This document shows, piece by piece, positions 53,471 through 62,011 of a stretch of DNA of 64,000 nt. The notes beneath the pieces were generated by a model that saw nothing but the letters and a program-made list of their open reading frames with translations, was not told the origin of the DNA and did no database searches. This DNA is from Thiomargarita sp. (lineage in GTDB: Bacteria; Pseudomonadota; Gammaproteobacteria; Beggiatoales; Beggiatoaceae), in the NCBI GenBank assembly GCA_020721005.1, contig DYNP01000001.1:344994-408993 (forward strand), read 5' to 3'. The position numbers and the translations under genes are program-made. How positions within the stretch are numbered: the stretch's first letter is position 1; each line of letters starts with the position of its first letter.

Positions 53471-55462
53471 ATGTCTACCCCAGCCCACAAACAAACAGCA
53501 CCGACTGAAAACCTGACATTTCGACGCTTTAAAGAAGGAGACACCCGTCCGGAAGTGTGGAGAGAACAAATCTTCCAAGCGAGCTGGAGTCACAAATGCC
53601 CAACCTACGTCCACAGAACCCCGCCCTGTCAAGGAAGCTGTCCATCTGGAGAAGACATTCGCGGCTGGCTGGGTATTGCCCGAGGCATGGAAAAACCTCC
53701 CGTCGGAACTGATTGGCAGGAATACGCTTTCCAACGATCCACCCATGCCAACCCGTTTCCCTCCGTAATGGGCAGAGTCTGCCCGGCACCCTGTCAAACC
53801 GGCTGCAATCGCAACGTAGTTGAAGACTACGTAGGTATCAATGCCGTAGAACAATTCATCGGCGACACCGCCCTTCAAAAAAACTACAAACTCGCCGCCC
53901 CTGGACCTGACAGCGGCAAACGGATTGCCATCATTGGCGGCGGTCCGGCGGGTCTCTCAGCGGCCTATCAACTGCGTCGTCGTGGACATGCCTGTACAGT
54001 TTTCGATGATCACCCCCAATTGGGAGGCATGATGATGTACGGTATCCCTGGCTATCGCGTACCTCGTGACGTGCTACAGGGAGAGATTCAACGCATTTTA
54101 GATCTGGGAGTCGAAGTACGATTCAATACTCGAGTCGGCAAAGACATCAGCATTGCGGACTTGGAACAACAATTTGACGCCATACTGTGGGCCATTGGCT
54201 GCAAATCCGGTCGACGTCTACCAGTCCCCAACTCTGACGCCCCTAACTGTGTGTCCGGAGTTGACTTCTTAGAAGAATTTAATTCCCAACAAAAACATGC
54301 AGTTCCCAAAAAAGTAGTAGTAGTTGGAGGAGGAGATACCTCAATTGACGTGGCTTCAGTTGCCCGTCGTCTGGGCTATAACTATGTGGCTGCCGATCAA
54401 GTAAAAGACACCGGTCATGACAACGTCTCAGAAGGTTCGGAAATTGGCTACGTTGCTCACGATGCTGCCCTTTTAGGTATCCGCGAAGGGGCTGACGTCA
54501 CTCTCACCTCCTTGTTTCCAATTCAAAACATGACTGCCGCCGAACATGAAGTCCAGGATTCCCTGCGTGAAGGAGTTAAAATTCATGACAGCGTTGTACC
54601 CTTAGAGGTTATAATCGATGCCGAAGGTCGGGCCACCGGGTTGAAGATGGCGAAATGTACGCTAGATAAAAAGGGAATTCCCACTGCCATTGCTGGTACT
54701 GAATATGTTATTGACGCTGATCTGATTGTATCTGCCATTGGTCAATACGGGGATTTGGGGATGGGTTTGGAGGAATTAAATAATGGTCGTGGCTTCATTG
54801 AGGCAGACCCATTTTACCAAGTCAAAGGACGCAAGGGCCACTTTGTTGCCGGCGACATTATTAAGCCTCATTTGCTCACGACTGCCATTGGTCACGGCGC
54901 TATCGTAGCTGACACCATCGATCGTTACTTCCAACAAACAGAACAGGTCAAACGTCCCAAGGTTGACGTGCGTCACTTTAATTTGTTGGCTAAGTTGCAT
55001 GAAGCGGATTTAGCGCCGGAAGAATTTGTTGCCGAGGCCTTGGAAGATCTGCGGGGTACTGCCTCTGCTAAGTTTGCAGTTCACAATTACGAGGATCGCT
55101 CGAGTATGGAGGTAGTGGCGCCCACGGCTTTATTCTTGGGGCATTTTGGATTCACACCTCGCAATCTCCGCACTGATATTCCAGTTTCTGCAGAAGAGGT
55201 TATCGGACATTTCAAGGAACGTATGCAAGGTTTGGATGAGCGCCAAGCGGTTCAGGAAGCGAAACGTTGCATGAGTTGCGGACTTTGCTTTGAATGCGAC
55301 AATTGTGTGATTTTCTGCCCGCAAGAAGCAGTGAAAAAAACGCCGAAGAAGGAAGCGACGACCGGACGTTACGTCTATACAGACTACTCCCGTTGTATCG
55401 GTTGCCACATCTGCGCCGACGTTTGCCCCACGGGGTATATCAATATGGGTTTAGGCGAATAA
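53471..55462 (+). CDS. dsrL: NAD(P)H:acceptor iron-sulfur flavoprotein DsrL
   Basis: 663 residues, GltD-like. N-terminal cluster region TPPCQGSCPSGEDIRGWL and CPAPCQTGC; FAD motif IAIIGGGPAGLSAAYQLRRR (about 152-171); NAD(P)H motif VVVVGGGDTSIDVASVARRL. Typical of DsrL, a C-terminal two-cluster ferredoxin domain (CMSCGLCFECDNCVIFC and CIGCHICADVC) ends the protein. In sulfur oxidisers it accepts electrons from DsrAB and reduces NAD+. The coding composition changes slightly toward the 3' part, from C-rich third positions to a more mixed pattern. Confidence 0.96.
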   Translation: MSTPAHKQTAPTENLTFRRFKEGDTRPEVWREQIFQASWSHKCPTYVHRTPPCQGSCPSGEDIRGWLGIARGMEKPPVGTDWQEYAFQRSTHANPFPSVMGRVCPAPCQTGCNRNVVEDYVGINAVEQFIGDTALQKNYKLAAPGPDSGKRIAIIGGGPAGLSAAYQLRRRGHACTVFDDHPQLGGMMMYGIPGYRVPRDVLQGEIQRILDLGVEVRFNTRVGKDISIADLEQQFDAILWAIGCKSGRRLPVPNSDAPNCVSGVDFLEEFNSQQKHAVPKKVVVVGGGDTSIDVASVARRLGYNYVAADQVKDTGHDNVSEGSEIGYVAHDAALLGIREGADVTLTSLFPIQNMTAAEHEVQDSLREGVKIHDSVVPLEVIIDAEGRATGLKMAKCTLDKKGIPTAIAGTEYVIDADLIVSAIGQYGDLGMGLEELNNGRGFIEADPFYQVKGRKGHFVAGDIIKPHLLTTAIGHGAIVADTIDRYFQQTEQVKRPKVDVRHFNLLAKLHEADLAPEEFVAEALEDLRGTASAKFAVHNYEDRSSMEVVAPTALFLGHFGFTPRNLRTDIPVSAEEVIGHFKERMQGLDERQAVQEAKRCMSCGLCFECDNCVIFCPQEAVKKTPKKEATTGRYVYTDYSRCIGCHICADVCPTGYINMGLGE

Positions 55463-55474
55463 CTCCTTACTTTG

Positions 55475-55494
55475 CCCCCCCTTTTTCAGGGGGG
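55475..55494 (+). repeat. C/G-run hairpin between dsrL and dsrJ
   Basis: CCCCCC and GGGGGG flank CTTTTTCA. It belongs to the same style of hairpin seen at 39450, 47884 and 61850. It may act on the transcript or merely be a repeat. Confidence 0.5.
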
Positions 55495-55519
55495 AAATCA
55501 GCCACCAGGAGAATCAATT

Positions 55520-55972
55520 TTGAACCACAAACTTTTCCTACTACTTGCCCTGGTTTACTTCAGCTTGGGTGTTCTCACTGTCGGGCATGCAGAAGATTCT
55601 TTTATTGCTCTGCCCACTCCTCCCAAAGCCAGGGGTCCTTATTCTCCAACTCAAGCCTGCGTAGCCCCCATTCCAGAAATTCGTCGTTTTCACGGACAGT
55701 ACTTAAAGCATCAACGGAATGATACTATGCACCGAGGTATTCGTACTTCACAACACAGTTTGGTGGCGTGTATCAATTGCCACGTTGTTCCGGATGAGCA
55801 AGGACAATTCCCAAATGTCCAAAATACCGACCACTTTTGTCAAAGTTGTCATTCCTACGCTGCAGTCAATCTCGATTGTTTTCAATGCCATGCCAGTCAG
55901 CCAGACTTTCCAGTTGCGGATTTGAGTGAGTTGAAACCAGAAGTTCTTTATACTCCAACTACTACAAGATAG
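55520..55972 (+). CDS. dsrJ: Triheme cytochrome c DsrJ
   Basis: 150 residues from TTG 55520, which is preceded by CAGGAGAA and starts a signal/anchor helix (HKLFLLLALVYFSLGVL); a longer frame from 55472 would have no leader. Three haem-binding CxxCH motifs: CINCH (84-88), CQSCH (107-111) and CFQCH (120-124). Cys47 is a candidate distal ligand of the unusual haem reported for this family. Periplasmic subunit of DsrMKJOP. The following dsrO starts 900 bp later because of inserted repeats. Confidence 0.95.
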   Translation: MNHKLFLLLALVYFSLGVLTVGHAEDSFIALPTPPKARGPYSPTQACVAPIPEIRRFHGQYLKHQRNDTMHRGIRTSQHSLVACINCHVVPDEQGQFPNVQNTDHFCQSCHSYAAVNLDCFQCHASQPDFPVADLSELKPEVLYTPTTTR

Positions 55973-56872
55973 TTTAAACGGGATTCTTTTGTGCAATCTG
56001 AGGAATAACATTCCTTAAAAGTATGTTATCCCTACATTACAGCAGATGTAGGACGGACTGCCGAGAGGCCTATTGTTGGAGCTATCCATTAGTAACTTGA
56101 AAAGTATTGCTGGGCTTTTCAGTTGAAATACCTTGGAGTGGAGGCTTTAGCCGGTCAGCCGTAGGCATCACCCCGCACACACAAGTTGCAAAGCGCCTAC
56201 CGCTGGCCGGCTAAAGCCTCCACTCCAGTGGGAATTCCTCTCTCTAAATAATATGTTGCAAGAGTATAGGATAATGAAAAGATGAAAGTTACCCACCCTA
56301 CCATTATCCCTCCATAAGTTGAAATACCTTGGAGTGGAGGCTTTAGCCGGCCGGCGATAGGCGATTTGCAACTTGTGTGTACGGGGTGATGTCTACGGCT
56401 GACTGGCTAAAGCCTCCACTCCAGTGGGAATTTCCCTCTCTAAATAATATGTTGCAAGAGTATAGGATAATGAAAAGATGAAAGTTGCCCACCCTACCAT
56501 TATCCCTCCATAAATTGAAATACCTTGGAGTGGAGGCTTTAGCCGGCCGGCGGTAGGCGCTTTGCAATTTGTGTGTGCGGGTTGATGCCTACGGCTGACT
56601 GGCTAAAGCCTCCACTCCAGTGGGAATTTCCTTCTCTGAATAATATGGCTGGATTTGGGTGGGTAACGGTAAAGCGGTTGCCCCCTCTACCATTAGACTT
56701 TTAGCAATTTTATTTTTTCGTATCTCATCTTTATCGCATCATTTTCTTTTGCAAGAGGTTTATTATTGGGCTTTCTGTGGGTGAGCCCCTCCTACATATG
56801 CTGCAGTCAGTAATTTCGCTGTTGTATTATTTTTAGAGCAGCAAGTCATTTAATCAATTGGAGAGATGTGTG
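55973..56872. other. 900-bp dsrJ-dsrO gap with triplicated palindromic element
   Basis: Holds the copy E of the family 1 element. The three units start (TTGGAGTGGAGGC) at 56134, 56329 and 56525, a period of 195-196 bp. Between units lie near-identical pieces with AATAATATGTTGCAAGAG and CCACCCTACCATTATCC. The right terminal repeat is CTTTTGCAAGAGGTTTA (56747-56763), and a worn family 2 repeat follows (about 56766-56795). Minus-strand frames within the units are not genes. Confidence 0.85.
56128..56763. repeat. Palindromic repeat element, family 1 (copy E, inside the dsr operon)
   Basis: Three tandem units with forward arms GGAGTGGAGGCTTTAGCCGG and inverse arms. In unit 1 the loop runs in the opposite direction to units 2 and 3 (and to copies A, C and D): CCCGCACACACAAGTTGCAA in unit 1 against TTGCAACTTGTGTGTACGGG in unit 2. 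Confidence 0.85.
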
Positions 56873-57619
56873 ATGAAAGAGTACCCTCCGAATCAATCGC
56901 TTCAGCGTCGTGATTTTTTAAAAACAACTGCCGTGATCGCCGGCATTACTTTGGCTCCAGGAATTTTATTGCACCGTTTTTCCCAAGCCAAAGCCCTCGA
57001 TCAAGCGGTCACTGCTGAGCAACGATGGGGAATGTTGGTGGATACCCACCGTTGTCGCAGTGATTGTGAAGAGTGTGTAAAGGCATGTAAAACTGAGCAT
57101 GGGATCACTGAACAGGTGCGTCCAGAAATCGCTTCGCAGTGGATACGTAAAGTAGAAGTTCGCAATCGACAAACTGGTAAGGAGTATTCTTTGCCAGTGT
57201 TTTGTCAGCATTGTGAGCATCCCCCTTGTGCTGATGTCTGTCCCACTGGAGCTTCATTTAAAAGGGCGGATGGTATTGTGTTGGTGGATAAGCATATTTG
57301 CATTGGTTGTCGTTACTGTATGATGGCTTGTCCTTATAAGGCGCGTTCCTTGGTGCATGAAACTTTAGAGCAGCAAAAATCTTACTCCCCAAGGGGTAAG
57401 GGTACTGTGGAGGCCTGCACTTTGTGCGTACATAGGGTAGATCGCGGTGAACCGCCGGCTTGTGTTGAAGCCTGTCAACGGTCCGGACATCAGGCGTTGT
57501 TATTTGGAGACCTTAATGATCCGAGCAGTGAGATTAGCCGAAAATTGGCGGATATACACAGTTCAGTTTTGCGCCCCGATTTGGATTTAAATCCGGGTGT
57601 GCGTTATCAGGGAATTTAG
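56873..57619 (+). CDS. dsrO: Periplasmic iron-sulfur protein DsrO
   Basis: 248 residues from ATG 56873 with GGAG upstream; a TTG start five codons earlier is less likely. The Tat leader RRDFLKTTAVIAGITLAPG is followed by four cluster-binding regions: CRSDCEECVKAC, CQHCEHPPCADVC, CIGCRYCMMAC and CTLCVHR...CVEAC. It passes electrons between DsrJ and the membrane protein DsrP. Confidence 0.95.
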   Translation: MKEYPPNQSLQRRDFLKTTAVIAGITLAPGILLHRFSQAKALDQAVTAEQRWGMLVDTHRCRSDCEECVKACKTEHGITEQVRPEIASQWIRKVEVRNRQTGKEYSLPVFCQHCEHPPCADVCPTGASFKRADGIVLVDKHICIGCRYCMMACPYKARSLVHETLEQQKSYSPRGKGTVEACTLCVHRVDRGEPPACVEACQRSGHQALLFGDLNDPSSEISRKLADIHSSVLRPDLDLNPGVRYQGI

Positions 57620-57783
57620 ATCACTTTTAGTAAGTAAAGGTGTGGCTGCGTAGAATTACCCCTACTCCCTGCCTTAGCAAGGATGAGAGTTGTGTCCGTC
57701 CTGTCTTTATGAGCAGGGGCAAAAGGTGAGCTGTCACAAAAAGTTAAGGGTCTTGGATTTTATCACTCACTCATGATTGTTGG

Positions 57784-59010
57784 ATGTGTAACGCTATGAA
57801 AAATATCACTTATCAGACCTTGGAGGGTAAAAGTCCAGGGTTTTATGGACTGTTAGCAGGAGCTGGATTTTTTATTTTGTTGGGTTTGTTTGCGGCTTAT
57901 AATATGGAACATCATGGCCATAGCATCACAGGGATGAATAACCAGATTGTATGGGGTTTGCCGCATGTCTTTGCGATTTTCCTGATTTTGGCAGCTTCTG
58001 GAGTATTAAACGTCGCCTCCATCAGTTCAGTGTTCAAAAAAACTTTTTATCATCCCCTTTCTCGTTTATCCGCCTTACTGGCAATTACTTTACTGATTGG
58101 GGGGTTATCCGTGTTGGTATTAGATTTGGGACGTCCCGACCGTCTAATTGTGGCTATGACCACTTATAATTTCAAATCTATTTTCGCGTGGAATATTTTC
58201 CTCTACAATGGGTTTTTGGTTGTAGTTGGGGTTTATCTTTGGTTCATGATGGAAAGGCGGATGGAATGTTATTATCCTAAAGCAGGATTGGTTGCCTTCC
58301 TGTGGCGCCTGATTTTAACCACTGGTACAGGCTCCATTTTTGGCTTTCTGGTCGCTCGAGAGGCTTACAATGCTGCCCTGCTCGCACCCCTGTTTATTTC
58401 TCTCTCTTTGGGATTGGGACTTGCAGTATTTCTTGTGGTATTGGTGATTGATTGTTGGGAAACTCATTGTCCGATAGGCGAGGGGACTTTGCACCGGCCC
58501 AAAACTTTGTTGGGAGTCTTCATCGGCAGCACATTTTACTTCGTAATGATATACCACCTCACTAATTTGTACATCACTCAACAACATGGGGTTGAGTCCT
58601 TTATCCTCTGGAGTGGGGGAATTTATACCTTCCTATTCTGGGTAGGGTATTTGGCAGTTGGCACTATTTTGCCCCTGATTTTACTCTATCACCCTCGCTT
58701 CAATACAACCCGTAACAGTATCCTCATAGCCTCTCTGCTGGTTATCCTCGGTGGCTTCTCACTGCTCTACGTATTTATCATTGGTGGACAAGCCTATCCG
58801 CTGCAAATATTTCCCGGGATGGAAGTACTCAGCTCCGGTTTCTTCGATCAAGCGGCAGTGCATTCCTATCTCCCCAGTCATTGGGAAATTATGTTGGGAT
58901 TCACTGGCGTAGGTATTGCCATACTGACTACTGTATTGGCTTTGAGAATCTTGCCCTTTTTACCGCGCAGTTTAGCAGATACAGAAGTTGATCCCATGTT
59001 TCAGGACTGA
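57784..59010 (+). CDS. dsrP: NrfD-like membrane protein DsrP
   Basis: 408 residues (alternative ATG 57796). About ten membrane segments, with GNHYxx-free helices and the NrfD signatures DLGRPDRLIVAMTTYNFKSI and FSAWN-like FAWNIFLYNGF. It is the quinone-facing membrane subunit that works with DsrO and DsrJ. The last dsr gene of the window: dsrN and dsrR do not follow. Confidence 0.95.
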   Translation: MCNAMKNITYQTLEGKSPGFYGLLAGAGFFILLGLFAAYNMEHHGHSITGMNNQIVWGLPHVFAIFLILAASGVLNVASISSVFKKTFYHPLSRLSALLAITLLIGGLSVLVLDLGRPDRLIVAMTTYNFKSIFAWNIFLYNGFLVVVGVYLWFMMERRMECYYPKAGLVAFLWRLILTTGTGSIFGFLVAREAYNAALLAPLFISLSLGLGLAVFLVVLVIDCWETHCPIGEGTLHRPKTLLGVFIGSTFYFVMIYHLTNLYITQQHGVESFILWSGGIYTFLFWVGYLAVGTILPLILLYHPRFNTTRNSILIASLLVILGGFSLLYVFIIGGQAYPLQIFPGMEVLSSGFFDQAAVHSYLPSHWEIMLGFTGVGIAILTTVLALRILPFLPRSLADTEVDPMFQD

Positions 59011-59057
59011 GTCGCTCAATTCATTGGTTGTACCACTTCATGTGCAACACCTATTGT

Positions 59058-59185
59058 AACGTGAATTCGATATAAGCACAGTTCTGTGTAGGATGTGCTG
59101 AGTGTTTTTTGCGAAGCGCATCCATCGACTGCACATCCCACAGAGGCTCTTTTTTGGCGCATTGGGGCGTGTCATCAATTCACGA
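59058..59185 (+). repeat. 47-bp repeat copy 2 within a larger bordered unit
   Basis: The repeat proper is 59084-59130. AACGTGAATTCGATATAA (59058-59075) on the left resembles the sequences at 12743 and 12912; GGGCGTGTCATCAATTCACG on the right (59164-59183) is shared in part with 5511. CGTGAATT and AATTCACG form inverted ends, suggesting a small nonautonomous element. Confidence 0.6.
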
Positions 59186-59207
59186 TACACCCTAAAAAAT
59201 CAAGTCA

Positions 59208-59831
59208 ATGGGAAGCAAGATGCAACAGGCACATTCAGTAGTCACAGGATTCTCGCTACACTTGCCATCTGGCGGTTTGCAGGCGAACGGCGATAACTTC
59301 TTTGAATTTTGTCAGATTAACCGTGATTATCGCATCGAACGCAGTGCTGAAGGAGAAATTTTAATTATGTCCCCAACAGGCGGAGAAACCGGTTATCGTA
59401 ACACCAATTTAGTAATAGATTTGGGTATTTGGGCACGACGCGACCAAACCGGCATCGTGTTCGATTCCTCTACTGGTTTTATTCTACCTAATGGTGCGAT
59501 CCGTTCTCCTGATGTCGCTTGGGTGAAGCGTGATCGTTTGGCCCAACTGCTCCCGCAACAAAAAAAACGCTTTTTACCCCTGGCCCCAGATTTTTTGATT
59601 GAATTGGCTTCCCCAAGTGACAGTATCAGCGCATTACAAGATAAAATGCACGAATATCTGGCAAATGCTGTCTCCTTAGCCTGGTTGTTAGTGCCCGAAG
59701 AACGCCGCGCCTTTGTTTATCAAGCGCAAACCGCGCCGCTGTGTTTGGATAGTCCCAACCAACTAGACGGCGCGCCGCTGTTGTCCGGTTTTGTGTTAGA
59801 TTTACAGCGAATATGGAACGTGGAATTTTGA
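59208..59831 (+). CDS. Uma2-family (DUF820) putative endonuclease-fold protein
   Basis: 207 residues, usual length. Family pattern: FFEFCQINRDYRIERSAEGE, ILIMSPTGGETG, SPDVAWVKRDRL (Asp of the PD-(D/E)xK fold), DFLIELASPSDS, and KMHEYLANAVSLAWLLVP. The Uma2 family, frequent in cyanobacteria and filamentous sulfur bacteria, has a restriction-like fold but no established activity. Preceded by a repeat and probably part of accessory DNA. The downstream 195 bp to rplM holds no gene. Confidence 0.88.
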   Translation: MGSKMQQAHSVVTGFSLHLPSGGLQANGDNFFEFCQINRDYRIERSAEGEILIMSPTGGETGYRNTNLVIDLGIWARRDQTGIVFDSSTGFILPNGAIRSPDVAWVKRDRLAQLLPQQKKRFLPLAPDFLIELASPSDSISALQDKMHEYLANAVSLAWLLVPEERRAFVYQAQTAPLCLDSPNQLDGAPLLSGFVLDLQRIWNVEF

Positions 59832-60026
59832 GATAAGCCTGTCTTGCACAGCGTTGCCAACTGCGCAAAAATCGTCCCTCAAATATTTGCCATTTTGACC
59901 ACGCAGCTTACCGCGCAGCGGTTTACTACTTTGTTCCGTTCAACGTCATTAAATTCATGCAGCATTCTTGACAAGTTGCTTGAAAACCTATAAAATTCAC
60001 CGCTTTACTAAATGGAGTAGAAGGGA

Positions 60027-60464
60027 GTGAAAACGTTTACCGCCACCCCACAAACTGTCAAACGAGAATGGTTTGTGGTGGATGCTGAAAATCAAGTGCT
60101 GGGCCGCTTGGCCAGTGAAGTCGCCAAACGGCTGCGTGGCAAGCATAAGCCAGAATATACCCCACACGTCGATACTGGGGATTATATTATTATCATCAAC
60201 GCTGATAAGGTACATGTGACTGGCCGCAAGGAGACTGCCAAGATGTATTATCATCACAGCGGTTATCCTGGAGGTCTGAAATCCAAGCGTTTGGACAAGA
60301 TGCGTCAAGAAACTCCGGAACGTATACTTGAAATTGCGATAAAAGGTATGTTACCCAAAGGACCGTTGGGGCGTGATATGTTTCGCAAACTCAAAGTTTA
60401 TCGCGGCGTTGAACATAAACATGTTGCTCAACAACCCACTGTTTTAAAACTCACTGGAAAATAA
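60027..60464 (+). CDS. rplM: 50S ribosomal protein L13
   Basis: 145 residues; GTG start at 60027 behind GGAG. Matches L13 throughout ([51 protein letters not shown]). Binds 23S rRNA early in 50S assembly. Standard operon with rpsI, 11 bp apart. Confidence 0.98.
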   Translation: MKTFTATPQTVKREWFVVDAENQVLGRLASEVAKRLRGKHKPEYTPHVDTGDYIIIINADKVHVTGRKETAKMYYHHSGYPGGLKSKRLDKMRQETPERILEIAIKGMLPKGPLGRDMFRKLKVYRGVEHKHVAQQPTVLKLTGK

Positions 60465-60475
60465 CGAGTTAACTC

Positions 60476-60868
60476 ATGATAGAAACCCAATATTATGGAA
60501 CTGGTCGACGCAAAAGCTCAACTGCCAGGGTATTTTTGAAACGGGGCGAGGGTAAAATCACCGTCAATCAGTTGGACTTAGATAAGTATTTTGGGCGTGA
60601 AACCGCTCGTATGGTTGTCCGGCAACCCTTACAAGTTGTTGACATGCTCTCCACATTTGACATCTATGTTACTGTAGAAGGTGGTGGCAATACGGGACAG
60701 GCCGGGGCTATTCGACATGGTTTGGCGAGGGCACTGATCAACTACGATGAATCTCTGCGCTCTCCTCTGCGCAAGGCCGGTTTTGTGACTAGAGACGCTA
60801 GAGAAGTGGAACGGAAAAAGATTGGCTTACACAAAGCCCGTAAACGTCCACAATACTCGAAACGTTAA
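60476..60868 (+). CDS. rpsI: 30S ribosomal protein S9
   Basis: 130 residues. The S9 signature [20 protein letters not shown] and the basic C-terminal tail ending QYSKR, which reaches the P-site tRNA, are present. Co-transcribed with rplM; terminated by the hairpin at 60918-60948. Confidence 0.98.
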   Translation: MIETQYYGTGRRKSSTARVFLKRGEGKITVNQLDLDKYFGRETARMVVRQPLQVVDMLSTFDIYVTVEGGGNTGQAGAIRHGLARALINYDESLRSPLRKAGFVTRDAREVERKKIGLHKARKRPQYSKR

Positions 60869-60917
60869 CGCCGAGCCCTACTTGATTGCTTCGTAACCCG
60901 ATGGGAAACCACTTTAT

Positions 60918-60948
60918 CCCCTTATAACCTGACACTGTAAGGGGTTTT
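60918..60948 (+). terminator. Intrinsic terminator after rplM-rpsI
   Basis: CCCCTTA (60918-60924) / TAAGGGG (60938-60944) followed by TTTT. It ends five bases before the tRNA-Gln gene. Confidence 0.7.
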
Positions 60949-60952
60949 ACAC

Positions 60953-61023
60953 TGGGGGATCGTCTAGCGGTAGGACAGTGGACTCTGACTCCATCAACCC
61001 AGGTTCGAATCCTGGTCCCCCAG
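60953..61023 (+). tRNA. tRNA-Gln (anticodon CUG)
   Basis: Complete cloverleaf by eye: acceptor TGGGGGA / TCCCCCA, D arm GTCT / GGAC, anticodon arm with loop CTCTGAC (anticodon 60985-60987, CTG), T arm CCAGG / CCTGG with loop TTCGAAT and discriminator G. The CCA end is not encoded. It directly follows the rpsI terminator. Confidence 0.93.
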
Positions 61024-61069
61024 CAAACCGCTTTCCCACTGAAATCTGATAACCAACCCATGACAACCA

Positions 61070-61726
61070 GTGGCCAATTTCAACACCCACCTCATCCTAT
61101 CCACTACCCTCAGCACCGCTCTGGCAGCGGGTCTCCTGTCTGGGCAACTCATCACCTTCCCCGCCACTCCCTTACTTATCCTGTTGGGCACCCTGGCTGG
61201 AATACTACCAGACCTTGACCTTCCCCATTCTGTACCGAACCGCCTCTTCTTTGCTCTACTGTCTTTGCTGGCTACTTTATCGATCGTTCTCTATCCTCCT
61301 TATCCCCTACCCATTTGGCTATTGCTTCTACTCAGTATTCCCACTTATCTTCTGATTGAGTATATCAGCAGTCACCTATTCGACAAATTCACTGTACATC
61401 GGGGCAATTTCCATTCCCTACTGGCTGCTGCCTGCTGCGCCTTGGGCACCACGGCCCTACTATTTCACGCCTTCTCTCTATCGGCAAGCACCGCTTGGTT
61501 AGCTGGGGGTATTACACTTTCAACTTACCTTGCCCACTGTTTAACTGACGAATTTTCCAGCATCAACTTTCGACAATGGCGACTCAAATCCTCATTTGGG
61601 ACTGCTTGTAAACTTTTCAGTCTTCGTTACAAAATATCTACCCTACTCCTCATGCTAATGACCGGAATTGCCTTTTATGCCACTCCTCCCTTCTCTGAGA
61701 TTAGTACCTTGATGAAGTCATTATAA
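61070..61726 (+). CDS. DUF457/YdjM-like membrane-bound metal-dependent hydrolase
   Basis: 218 residues from GTG 61070; the beginning ANFNTHL is typical of the family. Several membrane segments alternate with conserved motifs: GILPDLDLPHS (metal-binding Asp/His), HRGNFHSLLAA and HCLTDEFSS. E. coli YdjM is a LexA-regulated member; the true substrate is unknown. No LexA box was noticed. Confidence 0.82.
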   Translation: MANFNTHLILSTTLSTALAAGLLSGQLITFPATPLLILLGTLAGILPDLDLPHSVPNRLFFALLSLLATLSIVLYPPYPLPIWLLLLLSIPTYLLIEYISSHLFDKFTVHRGNFHSLLAAACCALGTTALLFHAFSLSASTAWLAGGITLSTYLAHCLTDEFSSINFRQWRLKSSFGTACKLFSLRYKISTLLLMLMTGIAFYATPPFSEISTLMKSL

Positions 61727-61772
61727 CGTAGGAATGCGTCCCATGCATCACTCTGTAACTTTAGTATATCGT

Positions 61773-61803
61773 AGGATGGGCTGACTAACGGGAAGCCCAT
61801 CAC
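61773..61803 (-). repeat. Short hairpin repeat, family 2
   Basis: Reads TGATGGGCTTCCCGTTAGTC on the minus strand. This copy shows the dyad best: GATGGGCT and AGCCCATC can pair. Confidence 0.7.
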
Positions 61804-61898
61804 TCGCCTGTAGCCCCCCTTACCCCACTTGATAAGGAGAGAAGAACTCAACAGTACCCCCCCTTTTTTCAAGGGAGGGTTAAAGAGAACATGGTAAG

Positions 61899-61929
61899 AT
61901 GGGCTTCCCGTTGGTCAACCTATCCTACC
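61899..61929 (+). repeat. Short hairpin repeat, family 2
   Basis: GATGGGCTTCCCGTTGGTCA, then ACCTATCCTACC. Lies 95 bp after the previous, opposite copy. A C-run/G-run hairpin fragment stands between them. Confidence 0.7.
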
Positions 61930-62011
61930 TGTATTCATCATAATAAAGAGGACTGTTCAATATCCCCCATCGTCTGTCTTAACTCCACAACCCCCCTTGG
62001 AAGAAATCACC

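Noticed and set aside
56168-56567. Two minus-strand frames of about 70 residues with the same protein sequence
   Set aside because: They are translations of the tandem palindromic units and identical only because the DNA repeats; no ribosome site or family.
59102-59296. 64-codon frame upstream of the Uma2 gene
   Set aside because: Covers the 47-bp repeat and the out-of-frame start of Uma2.
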